Origin: Planctomycetota bacterium
Lineage (GTDB): Bacteria; Planctomycetota; Planctomycetia; Pirellulales; Pirellulaceae
Assembly (NCBI GenBank): GCA_963204965.1
Contig: CAUJKA010000361.1
Coordinates: 1-58,427, forward strand
Direction: 5' to 3'
Length of the DNA stretch: 58,427 nucleotides
In this document: one piece after another, positions 45,029-53,524 of the stretch
Position numbering within the stretch: position 1 is the stretch's first letter
Layout of the letters: every line of letters begins with the position of its first letter
Program-made: the position numbers and the translations under genes
Notes under the pieces: model-generated
Database searches by the model: none
What the model saw: only the letters and a program-made list of their open reading frames with translations
Told to the model about the DNA's origin: nothing

Positions 45029-46387
45029 ATGAAAATGAATAAACTACTTGCAACACTTCTAGCGCTTGGCTTGTCTATCCAGCAAGCCCCCGCGCAAACT
45101 GGATCTCACTTCTCAAACGCCTCAGCTACTCGAACTCTTAGCGATGCTGGTGACACCAGCGGCTATGCGTCGACACCTGCTGGACGTGCTGTAGATATGA
45201 GTGTCCTAGCCCCAACCTCCTACAGCTACGGCGGTGGAGTACAACCAACAGGATACAGTCAAAGCTCCTACGAAGGCGAATATAGCGGCTACGGCAGCTA
45301 TGTTAGCGAAGAAGCGAGCACACCATCTGGTTGGTTCAGCACCGAAAACTTGCTGACTTTCGCTGCCAAGCGAACTTCACCAGTCCTGGTGACCACATCG
45401 GGAGCCAATGTGCTGCCGCTGCAAGGTGCCACTGGAGTTACAGACGCCTTCGGTGGATCGATTAGCCCAGATATGATTTTGGGCTACCGGATGTCAGCCG
45501 GTAAGTACTTTGGAGCTCAAGAAAAGGTTGGTTTGGGCATTCGCGGATACGGAATATTTGATTCCTCCGAGATATTTGCTCATTCCTCGACAGGCGGGTC
45601 CTCGATTGGGGTTCCCTTCCTGAACCTTAACGCAGGTTCCCCGAACCAACAAACAGCACCAGGCTTAACTGGAGCTGCTCAAGACGCTTACATCGTTGCC
45701 GGTAATACTCCTGCCGCGTTGCCGATCTCGACCGGTTCCGTACGAGCAGCCGACCAACTCAAGATGATTGGCACGGACATCTCCGGCTACATCCTGATTG
45801 CTCGATCGGGTTCATTCCGCACGGACTTGGTGTCTGGTTACACTTACAATCAGTTGCGAAATCGTACATCGCTGTACACCACTTCAACCAACCAGTTCAC
45901 TGGTGACTTGATTGCCAACGGTACAGTATTGACGACCTACGATAACTTCCAAGTTGAAAACCGCTTCAATGGTGCTCACTTGGGTGTACTGAGCAGTGTT
46001 GTCCGAGACCGAGCAAGCTTTAGCACGCTCGCCAAGATCGCCTTCGGTAGCATGCGAAGCCGAGTTAACGTAGCTGGTACAAGCACGATTGCGGGTGTTG
46101 CTGATACTCAAGGTATCTTCGCGATGCCTGCCAACATCGGCACAACCACCAGCGAGCACTTTGCCTTCCTTCCTGAATTGGGAATGAAGCTGGGCTATGC
46201 AGTTCGACCACACGTACAACTGACAGTAGGTTACACTCTGCTAGTTTGGTCTGATGTGATGCTGTCGGGCGAACAAATTGATCCAACGATCAACCTGTCA
46301 GGTCTTGGTCCTCGACCACTGCCAACCAACAAGCACTCAGCATACTGGATGCAAAGCGTAGATCTTGGCTTGAACTTCGTGTACTAG
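45029..46387 (+). CDS. BBP7-type outer membrane beta-barrel protein
   Basis: I start at ATG 45029 (MKMNKLLATLLALGLSIQQAPAQ), giving 452 residues with a signal peptide cut near 23-25; the open frame upstream to 44891 has no signal character. After a Tyr/Ser/Gly-rich linker (SYGGGVQPTGYSQSSYEGEY), the barrel begins at WFSTENLLTFAAKR, followed by GVTDAFGGSISPDMILGYRM and many short amphipathic strands, ending in an aromatic-containing strand with terminal VY. These features fit the BBP7 family of planctomycetes. A strong terminator follows. Function as porin or structural barrel is inference. Confidence 0.82.
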   Translation: MKMNKLLATLLALGLSIQQAPAQTGSHFSNASATRTLSDAGDTSGYASTPAGRAVDMSVLAPTSYSYGGGVQPTGYSQSSYEGEYSGYGSYVSEEASTPSGWFSTENLLTFAAKRTSPVLVTTSGANVLPLQGATGVTDAFGGSISPDMILGYRMSAGKYFGAQEKVGLGIRGYGIFDSSEIFAHSSTGGSSIGVPFLNLNAGSPNQQTAPGLTGAAQDAYIVAGNTPAALPISTGSVRAADQLKMIGTDISGYILIARSGSFRTDLVSGYTYNQLRNRTSLYTTSTNQFTGDLIANGTVLTTYDNFQVENRFNGAHLGVLSSVVRDRASFSTLAKIAFGSMRSRVNVAGTSTIAGVADTQGIFAMPANIGTTTSEHFAFLPELGMKLGYAVRPHVQLTVGYTLLVWSDVMLSGEQIDPTINLSGLGPRPLPTNKHSAYWMQSVDLGLNFVY

Positions 46388-46435
46388 GGTCGAATCATCA
46401 AGCAAGGTCGAGCAGCTAGCTAGTCCTGATCAAGC

Positions 46436-46468
46436 AAAAAGCCCAGGTCCGATGACCTGGGCTTTTTT
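46436..46468 (+). terminator. Rho-independent terminator of the BBP7-type gene
   Basis: A perfect 9-bp stem GCCCAGGTC/GACCTGGGC (46441-46449 and 46454-46462) with a CGAT loop is followed by six T and preceded by five A, so it could also act on the opposite strand. It lies 49 bases after the stop codon and ends transcription before the convergent acidic-protein gene. Confidence 0.95.
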
Positions 46469-46526
46469 CGTTTAAATACCGAGCGTAACGAGACGCTTCG
46501 TCGTTTTGATTCTCTTGCACTCTACT

Positions 46527-48140
46527 CTAGCGAACGTCTTCGTCGTCTCCACGATTCGCTACTTGCGCATCAACTTCGACCGATAGTCGCAGGTTTGAGG
46601 CAATGCCATGCAGTTGATTGGCCAGTTTGTCTAACCCAATGCTGGCTGACTGAAGCAGGTTTCTCGCAACTGAGCTGATCGCAGTCGTCGATTCGATTGA
46701 GCTATCATCCGCCTTTTCCGGTGCAATCGATTGCTTAGCAATCATGGGGACAGTGTTCCAATGGCGAGCTTGCTTGGCGGGAAGCAAGAATTCCTTGCCG
46801 TCCAATTGTTGAATTACAAACAGAGGCTGACCGAAGAAATCGTCAGAGGCTGCATATTCAGGAAGATGATTAGGCTGCTGTTCTGACTTGTTCCAAAACT
46901 TAGCTAGCTGCTGAAAGGCTGCTTCGGTTGAATTGCCAATGCCCAGATCAAAGGTAGCTATAGACTCGGAGAAGCGACGAACTGAATCGAAATGAAACGT
47001 TTCGCTTGCCCAAATGCATTGTAGGTTTTCAATCTCCGCAAAAACAACTGTGGCGAATTCGGCCATATCGTTTGCATGAGCTGGGATAGCTTGTGGAAGT
47101 TCTTCGCTATTCTCGTTATTCGACAATAGGTTTGACTGAAGGCTCGACTGAAGGTTCAGGCTATCGAAATGAGCTGAACTGCTGAGCGGACGCAAGGATC
47201 GCCAGTCTCGAACAAATGATTCGCCATCCAAGTAGTCATCTACCAACGGGCGGTTTCGAAGGTAGTTGTCGGAAGTCGATGTGTCGAGTGATTCTACTTC
47301 AGAACGATCAGTGTCTCCATCAATCGCAGCTAGTTCTGCTTCGCCAGCGATGATAACGGGTTCAATCGAGGCGATGTGTCGTACGGCTGATTGAATCGAT
47401 TGAGAAAACTGCTCAAGGGCGGCTTGTAGATCGATGCTTGGGAGCTTGATGTTCGACGAGTTCAGAATTGCGAGGTAAGAGTCTTTGGAGGCTGATTCGT
47501 CGCTGGGCGTATTTTCGTATGTCGCGGGGATACCGTTGGTTTCGTCGTGCAGTAGTTGGCTGTCGTCTTGCGAGTCTCTTAGATAGTCGAGTTCATCGCA
47601 GGAGTCTTCGTCAATTTCAGCTGATTGTGTTGCGTCGAACTCATCTGTAGCTAGGTCATCACTTCCAAGGCCAACACTTCCGAGTCCATCTGAATTGGCT
47701 TCCAGAAATTCTCGACAGTCTTCGGGCCAATCTGGGATGATTTTGGTGCCGTGATTCTCAGTGCTTTGATTCTCCGAACCCAATTCCGCGTCTGAACGAT
47801 CTGCGAAATCATCAGTTGCTTGAGGAGCCGATCGCGTGGTCTCAGGTAACTTTGGAGTTGTATTTTCTATGCTGAAGTCATCTGCAAAACACCAGTTCCA
47901 AGACTTGTCTTGAAAGGGTGCGAAGGGATCTCGTAGCGGATTGGCGAAGCTGCGAGCCAGGTCGGCTTGACCAGCTTCAAAGCTCCAGTTCGGCGAGTTA
48001 ATTCCGAAACAGTTAGAAAGACCGACGGTATCAAATATAGGTAGATCGTGAGCTGAGGCCGCTGAACTAGCTAAGGCGCCAACAGACGCAAAGCTCAACA
48101 TGATCAAACGGCGAACCCACTGCTTAAAGCGGTTTCTCAT
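46527..48140 (-). CDS. Exported acidic protein of unknown family
   Basis: I do not recognise a family. The start ATG 48138-48140 has AGGAG six bases upstream; a second ATG three bases earlier is too close and the frame open to 48242 lacks signal character. The 537-residue product has a clear signal peptide (MRNRFKQWVRRLIMLSFASV, then SSAASAHD, cut near 30). The first half is strikingly rich in Asp, Glu, Ser and Asn (for example DELDYLRDSQDDSQ) and poor in Lys; predicted disordered. The C-terminal half is more ordered (AEFATVVFAEIENLQCIW, GKEFLLPAKQARHW) and ends in GDDEDVR. Possibly a surface or matrix protein. It converges with the BBP7-type gene. Confidence 0.7.
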   Translation of the reverse strand: MRNRFKQWVRRLIMLSFASVGALASSAASAHDLPIFDTVGLSNCFGINSPNWSFEAGQADLARSFANPLRDPFAPFQDKSWNWCFADDFSIENTTPKLPETTRSAPQATDDFADRSDAELGSENQSTENHGTKIIPDWPEDCREFLEANSDGLGSVGLGSDDLATDEFDATQSAEIDEDSCDELDYLRDSQDDSQLLHDETNGIPATYENTPSDESASKDSYLAILNSSNIKLPSIDLQAALEQFSQSIQSAVRHIASIEPVIIAGEAELAAIDGDTDRSEVESLDTSTSDNYLRNRPLVDDYLDGESFVRDWRSLRPLSSSAHFDSLNLQSSLQSNLLSNNENSEELPQAIPAHANDMAEFATVVFAEIENLQCIWASETFHFDSVRRFSESIATFDLGIGNSTEAAFQQLAKFWNKSEQQPNHLPEYAASDDFFGQPLFVIQQLDGKEFLLPAKQARHWNTVPMIAKQSIAPEKADDSSIESTTAISSVARNLLQSASIGLDKLANQLHGIASNLRLSVEVDAQVANRGDDEDVR

Positions 48141-48502
48141 CATCTTCTCCTGAAGAAGGTAAGGCAGGAGCAGCCGATCACGATCCACGCATTTCCGACC
48201 CAAACGTACCACGGATTGAGACGGTTCAGGATTGCGATTCAACGAGACATTCCAGTTGTCTCGTCGATATACTTTGACTGCTTAGAAGTTCTTATCGAGT
48301 CGGTGAAGTCTAGCTATCCCGCGAATCTTGCCAAAAGCGCAGGCTTTGACCTGCCAGGGCACGGACTTACAGTTTGTACCAATTGCATGGCCTTATGATG
48401 GTGGCCATTTGAACGCGATGGGGCAGATCGACTTCGTCATCTGACAATCTGGTAGAATTAGTCGCCATTCGATTGGAACTCGCATCACGTGTGGAGCAAG
48501 CT
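48141..48502. other. Intergenic region between divergent genes
   Basis: About 360 bases upstream of both the acidic-protein gene and the dimethylformamidase-like gene. A TAGAAT at 48453-48458 could be a -10 box for the latter, without a good -35. I see no gene; a short frame at 48216-48398 has no protein-like features. Confidence 0.4.
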
Positions 48503-50038
48503 ATGCCAGACAAGTTGAACCGTCGCGAAACTCTTCTCTCCCTGGCTGCTACCAGTGCTGCCATGGCAACGGCAACTCAAGCTAGTGACGTTCAGGCAAG
48601 AGCGTTGCAAGGAAGTACGGCTACATCAAGTGTGCCGACTATCGTCACTGATTCAATCTCTAAAGAAAACTCCAAACCTGGAACTCGCGATTGGATGCTC
48701 TCCAACACCCGGATCGATCCCGCGACGAAGTATCGTTGCCCTTGGGTGGAGGGTTATGCATCGCATGCCAGTATTCAACCAGGGCAAACTCTCCAGTTAA
48801 AAATAAGTACGCGCCCTTCGGCCAAGGTTGCGATCGATGTGTATCGGTTGGGATACTATGGTGGCGATGGAGGTCGTCAAGTCGCCAGCTTGGGCGTTGT
48901 CGATTGCAAGCCTCAAGCGATGCCTGAGCCAGGTGAATTACGGTTAATGAATTGCCAATGGGAGACGACGACCGAGCTTCCCATCGGCGCGGATTGGGTC
49001 AGCGGTGTTTACGTTGCCAAGCTCACTGAGCAAAACGAAAAGCTGCAGAGCTATATCATCTTTATTGTCAAAGACAGTCGAAGATCGGATCTGATATTTC
49101 AGTGTAGCGATCATACGTGGCATGCTTACAATCGCTGGCCTTCCCAATTCTCCCTCTACGACGATGGCAAGAACGAGTGGCATTGGGGAGGGCTTTCCCA
49201 AGTCAGCTTCAATCGCCCCTACGGCAAGTATTGCCAGATTTTAGACCAGCCACTTTCGATTGGCTCAGGCGAGTTCTTCTTGTGGGAGTTCCCGTTCGTA
49301 TACTGGTTGGAACGCGAAGGATATGACGTCTCGTATATTTCTAATACCGACACTAACGCTAACTCGGCAGAATGCTTACGCGGTAAGGGGTTCATTAGCG
49401 TGGGGCACGATGAGTATTGGACGATCGAGATGTTTCAAAACATGCAGGCAGCGATTCAAAACGGAGTCAATGTTGGCTTCTTTAGTGGCAACGCAGTTTG
49501 CGGAAAGGTTCTTTGGGATTCAGCCACTCGGTCGATGCGTCGAGTCGGTGTGTTTGGTCCTCCAGGCGGAACTCGTGATTTTGAAGCTATGAAATCGCTA
49601 GCCCATGAGCGTCCCTACGCTAACGAACTGATCGGTGCACACAGCACTGGTCCGGTAACCGGCGGTGCCGACTGGATTTGCAGCTTGCCCGATCATTGGA
49701 TCTACGAGAACACACAAATGAAGCTAGGGGACCGAATCCCGGGGCTGATCGGTTGGGAGTACCACGGCGATCCAGCTCCGATTCCAGGACTAGAAGTTGT
49801 GGCTACAGGTGAAATCCAGTCCAGTCCTGGGAAACTTAATGGAGGAGTCTACACCGCAACGGTCTATCCTGGTCCCAAGAACAACTTTGTCTTCAACGCG
49901 TCCACTTGCTGGTGGTCTGATGGTTTGAGTGCACCGCCGGGGTATCAATCGCCTAGCGTCTACACTTCGCCTCAGGGCGTCGACCGTCGCGTTCAGCAGA
50001 TCACGCAGAACATCGTGAACAAGATGATTGGGAAGTAG
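48503..50038 (+). CDS. N,N-dimethylformamidase beta-subunit-like protein, exported
   Basis: I use ATG 48503 (MPDKLNRRETLLSLAATS), with GGAG seven bases upstream; the frame to 48473 only adds ten residues. Twin arginines followed by a hydrophobic stretch suggest a Tat signal. The mature part (511 residues total) contains VYRLGYYGGDGGRQVA, the hallmark SVGHDEYWTIEMF and VNVGFFSGNAVCGK of the large subunit-like C-terminal domain of N,N-dimethylformamidase. Whether it hydrolyses an amide is unknown; family members are diverse. Monocistronic or cotranscribed with the peptidase gene 80 bases downstream. Confidence 0.8.
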   Translation: MPDKLNRRETLLSLAATSAAMATATQASDVQARALQGSTATSSVPTIVTDSISKENSKPGTRDWMLSNTRIDPATKYRCPWVEGYASHASIQPGQTLQLKISTRPSAKVAIDVYRLGYYGGDGGRQVASLGVVDCKPQAMPEPGELRLMNCQWETTTELPIGADWVSGVYVAKLTEQNEKLQSYIIFIVKDSRRSDLIFQCSDHTWHAYNRWPSQFSLYDDGKNEWHWGGLSQVSFNRPYGKYCQILDQPLSIGSGEFFLWEFPFVYWLEREGYDVSYISNTDTNANSAECLRGKGFISVGHDEYWTIEMFQNMQAAIQNGVNVGFFSGNAVCGKVLWDSATRSMRRVGVFGPPGGTRDFEAMKSLAHERPYANELIGAHSTGPVTGGADWICSLPDHWIYENTQMKLGDRIPGLIGWEYHGDPAPIPGLEVVATGEIQSSPGKLNGGVYTATVYPGPKNNFVFNASTCWWSDGLSAPPGYQSPSVYTSPQGVDRRVQQITQNIVNKMIGK

Positions 50039-50118
50039 CTGGGCCACCCCGCTAGCTAGTAAGCCGCAATCGCCGATATACTCGTCCGCTTGCACTTCAA
50101 TCGCGTCAACGCCCAATT

Positions 50119-52317
50119 GTGTTGTCAGGTCCAATAGAGAGAGCGAGCCAATTGATTCAACGCGTCAATCCTTACTTTAATCATTTCGCAATCCTTGCGA
50201 TCACAGCCCCTCTTTTCCTCTCAGTCAGTATCACGATGTCAGTTCAAGCACAGGATGCAGCGAAACCTCCCGTGGCCGCCAAACGTCCCAAGACTTTAGA
50301 AAGTCACGGTCACCAACGAGTTGACGATTACTATTGGTTGAGAGATCGCGAAAGTCCAGAAGTTGTCAAACTGCTCGAAGATGAAAACGCATATCGCGAA
50401 TCTGTGATGGCCAAGACCGTACCATTGCGGGAAAAGCTAGTCACCGAACTTCGCGATCGTATCCAACAAGACGATGAATCTGCGCCCTATCCTAATCGCG
50501 GTTATCTTTGGTATTCGCGAACCAAAGATGGACAGCAGTATGCCATTCACTATCGCAAGAAACTGGGCGCCGATGGACGCACCGTGGTTGGCGAGGAAGA
50601 ATTGGTCTTAGACGAGAACAAACTAGCCGAAGGTCACGAGTTCTGTGAAGTTGCGGATCTGCAAATCAGCGCTAACGGCCAATTCGTCGCGTGGCCTGCT
50701 GATTTTGTTGGTCGACGGATGTTCGACATTCAGATTCGCGATATGTCGACGGGTAAGATGTTCGCTGAAACAATTCCAGCTACCACAGGGAACATGTTCT
50801 TTGCTGAAGACGACAAGCATCTTTTTTACACTCGCCAAGATCCAGAAACTCTGCGCTTCGATCGATTGTATTGCCACCGTTTGGGCACAAATCCCGATTC
50901 CGATCGATTGGTGTACTTCGAGGAAGACGAAGAGTTTAATCTCTTCCTCATGCCGACAAAATCTCGCAAGTACATTCAGTGCATTTCGATGCAGACTTTG
51001 ATGACAGAAGTCCGCTTGATCGATACCAGCAAGCCGGAAGCCGAGCCTGTTGTTTTCTTGCCGCGCGAAGCGGATCATGAGTACGGATTAGACCATTTGG
51101 ACGACACGTTTTGGATCGTGACCAATTGGCAAGCGCCCAACAATCGAGTCATGCAATGCGACAAGCCCGGCGTCGATAAGTCGCTTTGGAAAGAGGTGCT
51201 TGCTCACGATACCAATGTGTTGGTCGAAGACATCGAGCTGCTGAAGGACTGGGTGGTGGTTGTCGAACGAGCCGATGGACTCAGTCGTTTGCGCTATCGC
51301 GCTAAAGGAGACAATCAATGGAAGTTCATCGACTTTGGCGAGCCCTGCTACTCCACAATGCTGGCCGCAACAGTGGATAGCAATACGAACCAACTTCGCT
51401 ACTCGTTCAGCTCGTTGAAAACGCCGCGAAGTATCATCGACCACGATCTCAAGACTGGCGCGAAGACGGTTGTGAAGCAAGATCCCGTACTGGGAGGCTT
51501 CGATTCAAAGAACTACGTTACGCAACGAATTTGGGCTACAGCCAAAGATGGCGTCAAGGTTCCAATCAGCGTTGTTTACCATAAGGACACGCCGCTTGAT
51601 GGTACAGCACCGCTGATGTTATACGCCTATGGTTCGTACGGAATCAATATGGAGGACGAATTCATTCCGTCGGTCTACAACTTGGTCAATCGCGGTTTCG
51701 TTTGGGGGATCGCTCATATTCGTGGCGGACAAGAGATGGGCCGGCATTGGTACGACGACGGTAAGCTGCTGAATAAGAAGAACACCTTCACCGATTTTGT
51801 GGCATGCACCGAACGACTCGTCGAGCTGAAGCTGGCCGATCCGAAACGCGTGTTTGCTCAAGGCGGTAGCGCCGGAGGCCTGCTGATGGGAGCTGTCGCC
51901 AATCTCGCGCCGAATCTGTATCGCGGTATTATCTCTGAAGTACCCTTCGTCGATGTCGTTACGACGATGCTTGATGACTCAATTCCATTGACAACCTCCG
52001 AGTATGACGAGTGGGGTAATCCGAACGAAGAGGAGTACTACCGCTATATGCTCTCGTATAGCCCCTATGACAATGTCGAGCGGAAAGCTTACCCCAACAT
52101 ACTCGTCATCACCGGCTTCCATGACTCGCAGGTTCAATATTGGGAGCCTGCGAAGTGGGTCGCCAAGCTTCGCGATTACAAGACTGACAACAATCTCTTG
52201 TTGATGGATGTCGAAATGAACGCCGGTCACGGTGGCTCGAGCGGCCGCTATGACCGCTATCGCGAAATTGCCAAGATGCAGGCGTTTCTCTTGATGCTCT
52301 CTGGGATAGAAAAGTAG
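50119..52317 (+). CDS. ptrB: Oligopeptidase B (S9 prolyl oligopeptidase family), exported
   Basis: Oligopeptidase B cleaves short peptides after basic residues. The 732-residue protein has the beta-propeller (about 60-470) and the alpha/beta hydrolase domain (about 480-732). Catalytic Ser 584 in GGSAGGLLMG, Asp 669 in GFHDSQ and His 704 in NAGHGG (numbers from GTG 50119) are in standard order. FAYGSYG-like LYAYGSYGI and IAHIRGGQEMGRHWY match the family. An N-terminal hydrophobic stretch (about residues 23-44) looks like a signal peptide, unusual for the mainly cytoplasmic family but common among planctomycete homologues in my experience. Start is uncertain: GTG 50119 or TTG 50152. Confidence 0.9.
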   Translation: MLSGPIERASQLIQRVNPYFNHFAILAITAPLFLSVSITMSVQAQDAAKPPVAAKRPKTLESHGHQRVDDYYWLRDRESPEVVKLLEDENAYRESVMAKTVPLREKLVTELRDRIQQDDESAPYPNRGYLWYSRTKDGQQYAIHYRKKLGADGRTVVGEEELVLDENKLAEGHEFCEVADLQISANGQFVAWPADFVGRRMFDIQIRDMSTGKMFAETIPATTGNMFFAEDDKHLFYTRQDPETLRFDRLYCHRLGTNPDSDRLVYFEEDEEFNLFLMPTKSRKYIQCISMQTLMTEVRLIDTSKPEAEPVVFLPREADHEYGLDHLDDTFWIVTNWQAPNNRVMQCDKPGVDKSLWKEVLAHDTNVLVEDIELLKDWVVVVERADGLSRLRYRAKGDNQWKFIDFGEPCYSTMLAATVDSNTNQLRYSFSSLKTPRSIIDHDLKTGAKTVVKQDPVLGGFDSKNYVTQRIWATAKDGVKVPISVVYHKDTPLDGTAPLMLYAYGSYGINMEDEFIPSVYNLVNRGFVWGIAHIRGGQEMGRHWYDDGKLLNKKNTFTDFVACTERLVELKLADPKRVFAQGGSAGGLLMGAVANLAPNLYRGIISEVPFVDVVTTMLDDSIPLTTSEYDEWGNPNEEEYYRYMLSYSPYDNVERKAYPNILVITGFHDSQVQYWEPAKWVAKLRDYKTDNNLLLMDVEMNAGHGGSSGRYDRYREIAKMQAFLLMLSGIEK

Positions 52318-52344
52318 GCAACAAACGCTACTAACCCGCCAACT

Positions 52345-52392
52345 AGTTGCTAGGCTCTGCCTAGTAACTCAATGTCTTTCAGGCTCCGCCTG
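52345..52392 (+). repeat. Two adjacent hairpins after the peptidase gene
   Basis: An 11-bp stem with one mismatch (52345-52355/52359-52369, loop TCT) is followed by CAGGC-TCC-GCCTG (52380-52392) and then GGTTTTCTTG. The second could act as a weak terminator; both look like intergenic repeat words. Confidence 0.55.
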
Positions 52393-52465
52393 GGTTTTCT
52401 TGATCCAAAAGACTCGCAACTGTTTGACAAAGACATTCGTGTTCCAAGCCAGGGCCTCGATCTCA

Positions 52466-53047
52466 CTACCAATATCCCGCGTGTTGAAAGACTGTTCCTG
52501 TTTGTGGATCTAGGTAATAAGTTGACCCTGCCCCGGTATCTCCAACGGGGCTGTAATAGCGGATCGTCTTCTCAGGAAGAGTCCAGCCATACTTCTTGAA
52601 ATACTGCGCCAACTCTTCCTTGCTTGCGGTCGCCCCATCGTCGTTGAAGTCTTTTCGAGTGATCGATGAACGGTCGCCGTATTTCTCCCATAAGCCGTCA
52701 ACATAGCTCTGTAGATCGGCCTCGCTTATCAAATACTGAGCCCGAAACCCGTTCAGTAATTTGTCTATCTTGATCTTGGTGGCCGCGGGGGGCAGGTATC
52801 GTTCAACGTGCGAGTCGCGTACCTCACTATAGTTCGCATGTTCGAAGTAGCCGAACCTAGATTTGTCCAAGACCTTCATCGTCAACGAACAACAGGGGAC
52901 AAAAGCGACGAAAGCAATCACGGAAGTGATTTGGAGCACCTTGAATCGCTTCCATCCAATAAGCGGCGCCAAAATGGTCAACAGCACAATCAGAATCGTA
53001 AATGATCCCAAGGTGAGTTTGAACGGTTCAACCACAGGCCAAAGCAT
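52466..53047 (-). CDS. Hypothetical membrane protein with EF-hand-like loop
   Basis: No family recognised. The 193-residue product has two membrane helices (about 11-31 and 38-57), then a soluble domain of about 135 residues. Within that domain DFNDDGATASKE matches the 12-residue EF-hand loop pattern: D at 1, N at 3, D at 5, G at 6 and E at 12, although position 8 is Thr rather than a branched hydrophobic. A calcium-binding role is possible but could be chance. It follows the YkgJ-type gene by 20 bases on the same strand. Confidence 0.6.
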   Translation of the reverse strand: MLWPVVEPFKLTLGSFTILIVLLTILAPLIGWKRFKVLQITSVIAFVAFVPCCSLTMKVLDKSRFGYFEHANYSEVRDSHVERYLPPAATKIKIDKLLNGFRAQYLISEADLQSYVDGLWEKYGDRSSITRKDFNDDGATASKEELAQYFKKYGWTLPEKTIRYYSPVGDTGAGSTYYLDPQTGTVFQHAGYW

Positions 53048-53067
53048 GGACTACTCAACACGATCTC

Positions 53068-53484
53068 TTAGAGGCGTTCTTTTTTCTTCCGCTCGATTTC
53101 TATCTGTTCCAGCGTGTAAAGTTTGCCTTGACCAGCTCCTGGGCAAACTTCGCAAGTTGCATCCCAATCCGATTGCGTGCGTAGGTTCGAAGTCCAAAAC
53201 GGCCAAGTCCGACATTGAATCGGCCGAGCCTTATAAACTAGGCAATGCCGCGTCGTCGGATCAAGAAGGATACAGTCTCCGTCGGGATACTCCTTCAAAC
53301 TGTACCTCGATCCGACTCGGCGCAGATACTTGCTGCGAAAATCATCTTCATCCAACCGCATCGCTTTGGCTAGATCCGTAATCTCTTCAGCGTTTAGCCA
53401 AACGTAACCCGGTTCTCCCGAGCAGCATTTACCGCAAGCTGTGCATTCGAATTGAAGACCGTCTTGGTACCAGGGCTTTTTCAT
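53068..53484 (-). CDS. YkgJ-type cysteine-cluster protein
   Basis: The 138-residue product has a CxxCxxCC motif (C14, C17, C20, C21; ECTACGKCCSGEPG) and further cysteines at 71, 81, 91, 111 and 114, as in the zinc/iron-chelating YkgJ family. I start at ATG 53482-53484 (MKKPWYQDG); the frame open to 53544 is a TTG extension. It lies 40 bases after the cysteine desulfurase gene. A metal or iron-sulfur related role is inferred; the family's function is poorly known. Confidence 0.85.
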   Translation of the reverse strand: MKKPWYQDGLQFECTACGKCCSGEPGYVWLNAEEITDLAKAMRLDEDDFRSKYLRRVGSRYSLKEYPDGDCILLDPTTRHCLVYKARPIQCRTWPFWTSNLRTQSDWDATCEVCPGAGQGKLYTLEQIEIERKKKERL

Positions 53485-53524
53485 CGCTTTGTTATTAGGT
53501 TGAGTTTGAGTTCTTGTTATTCGG

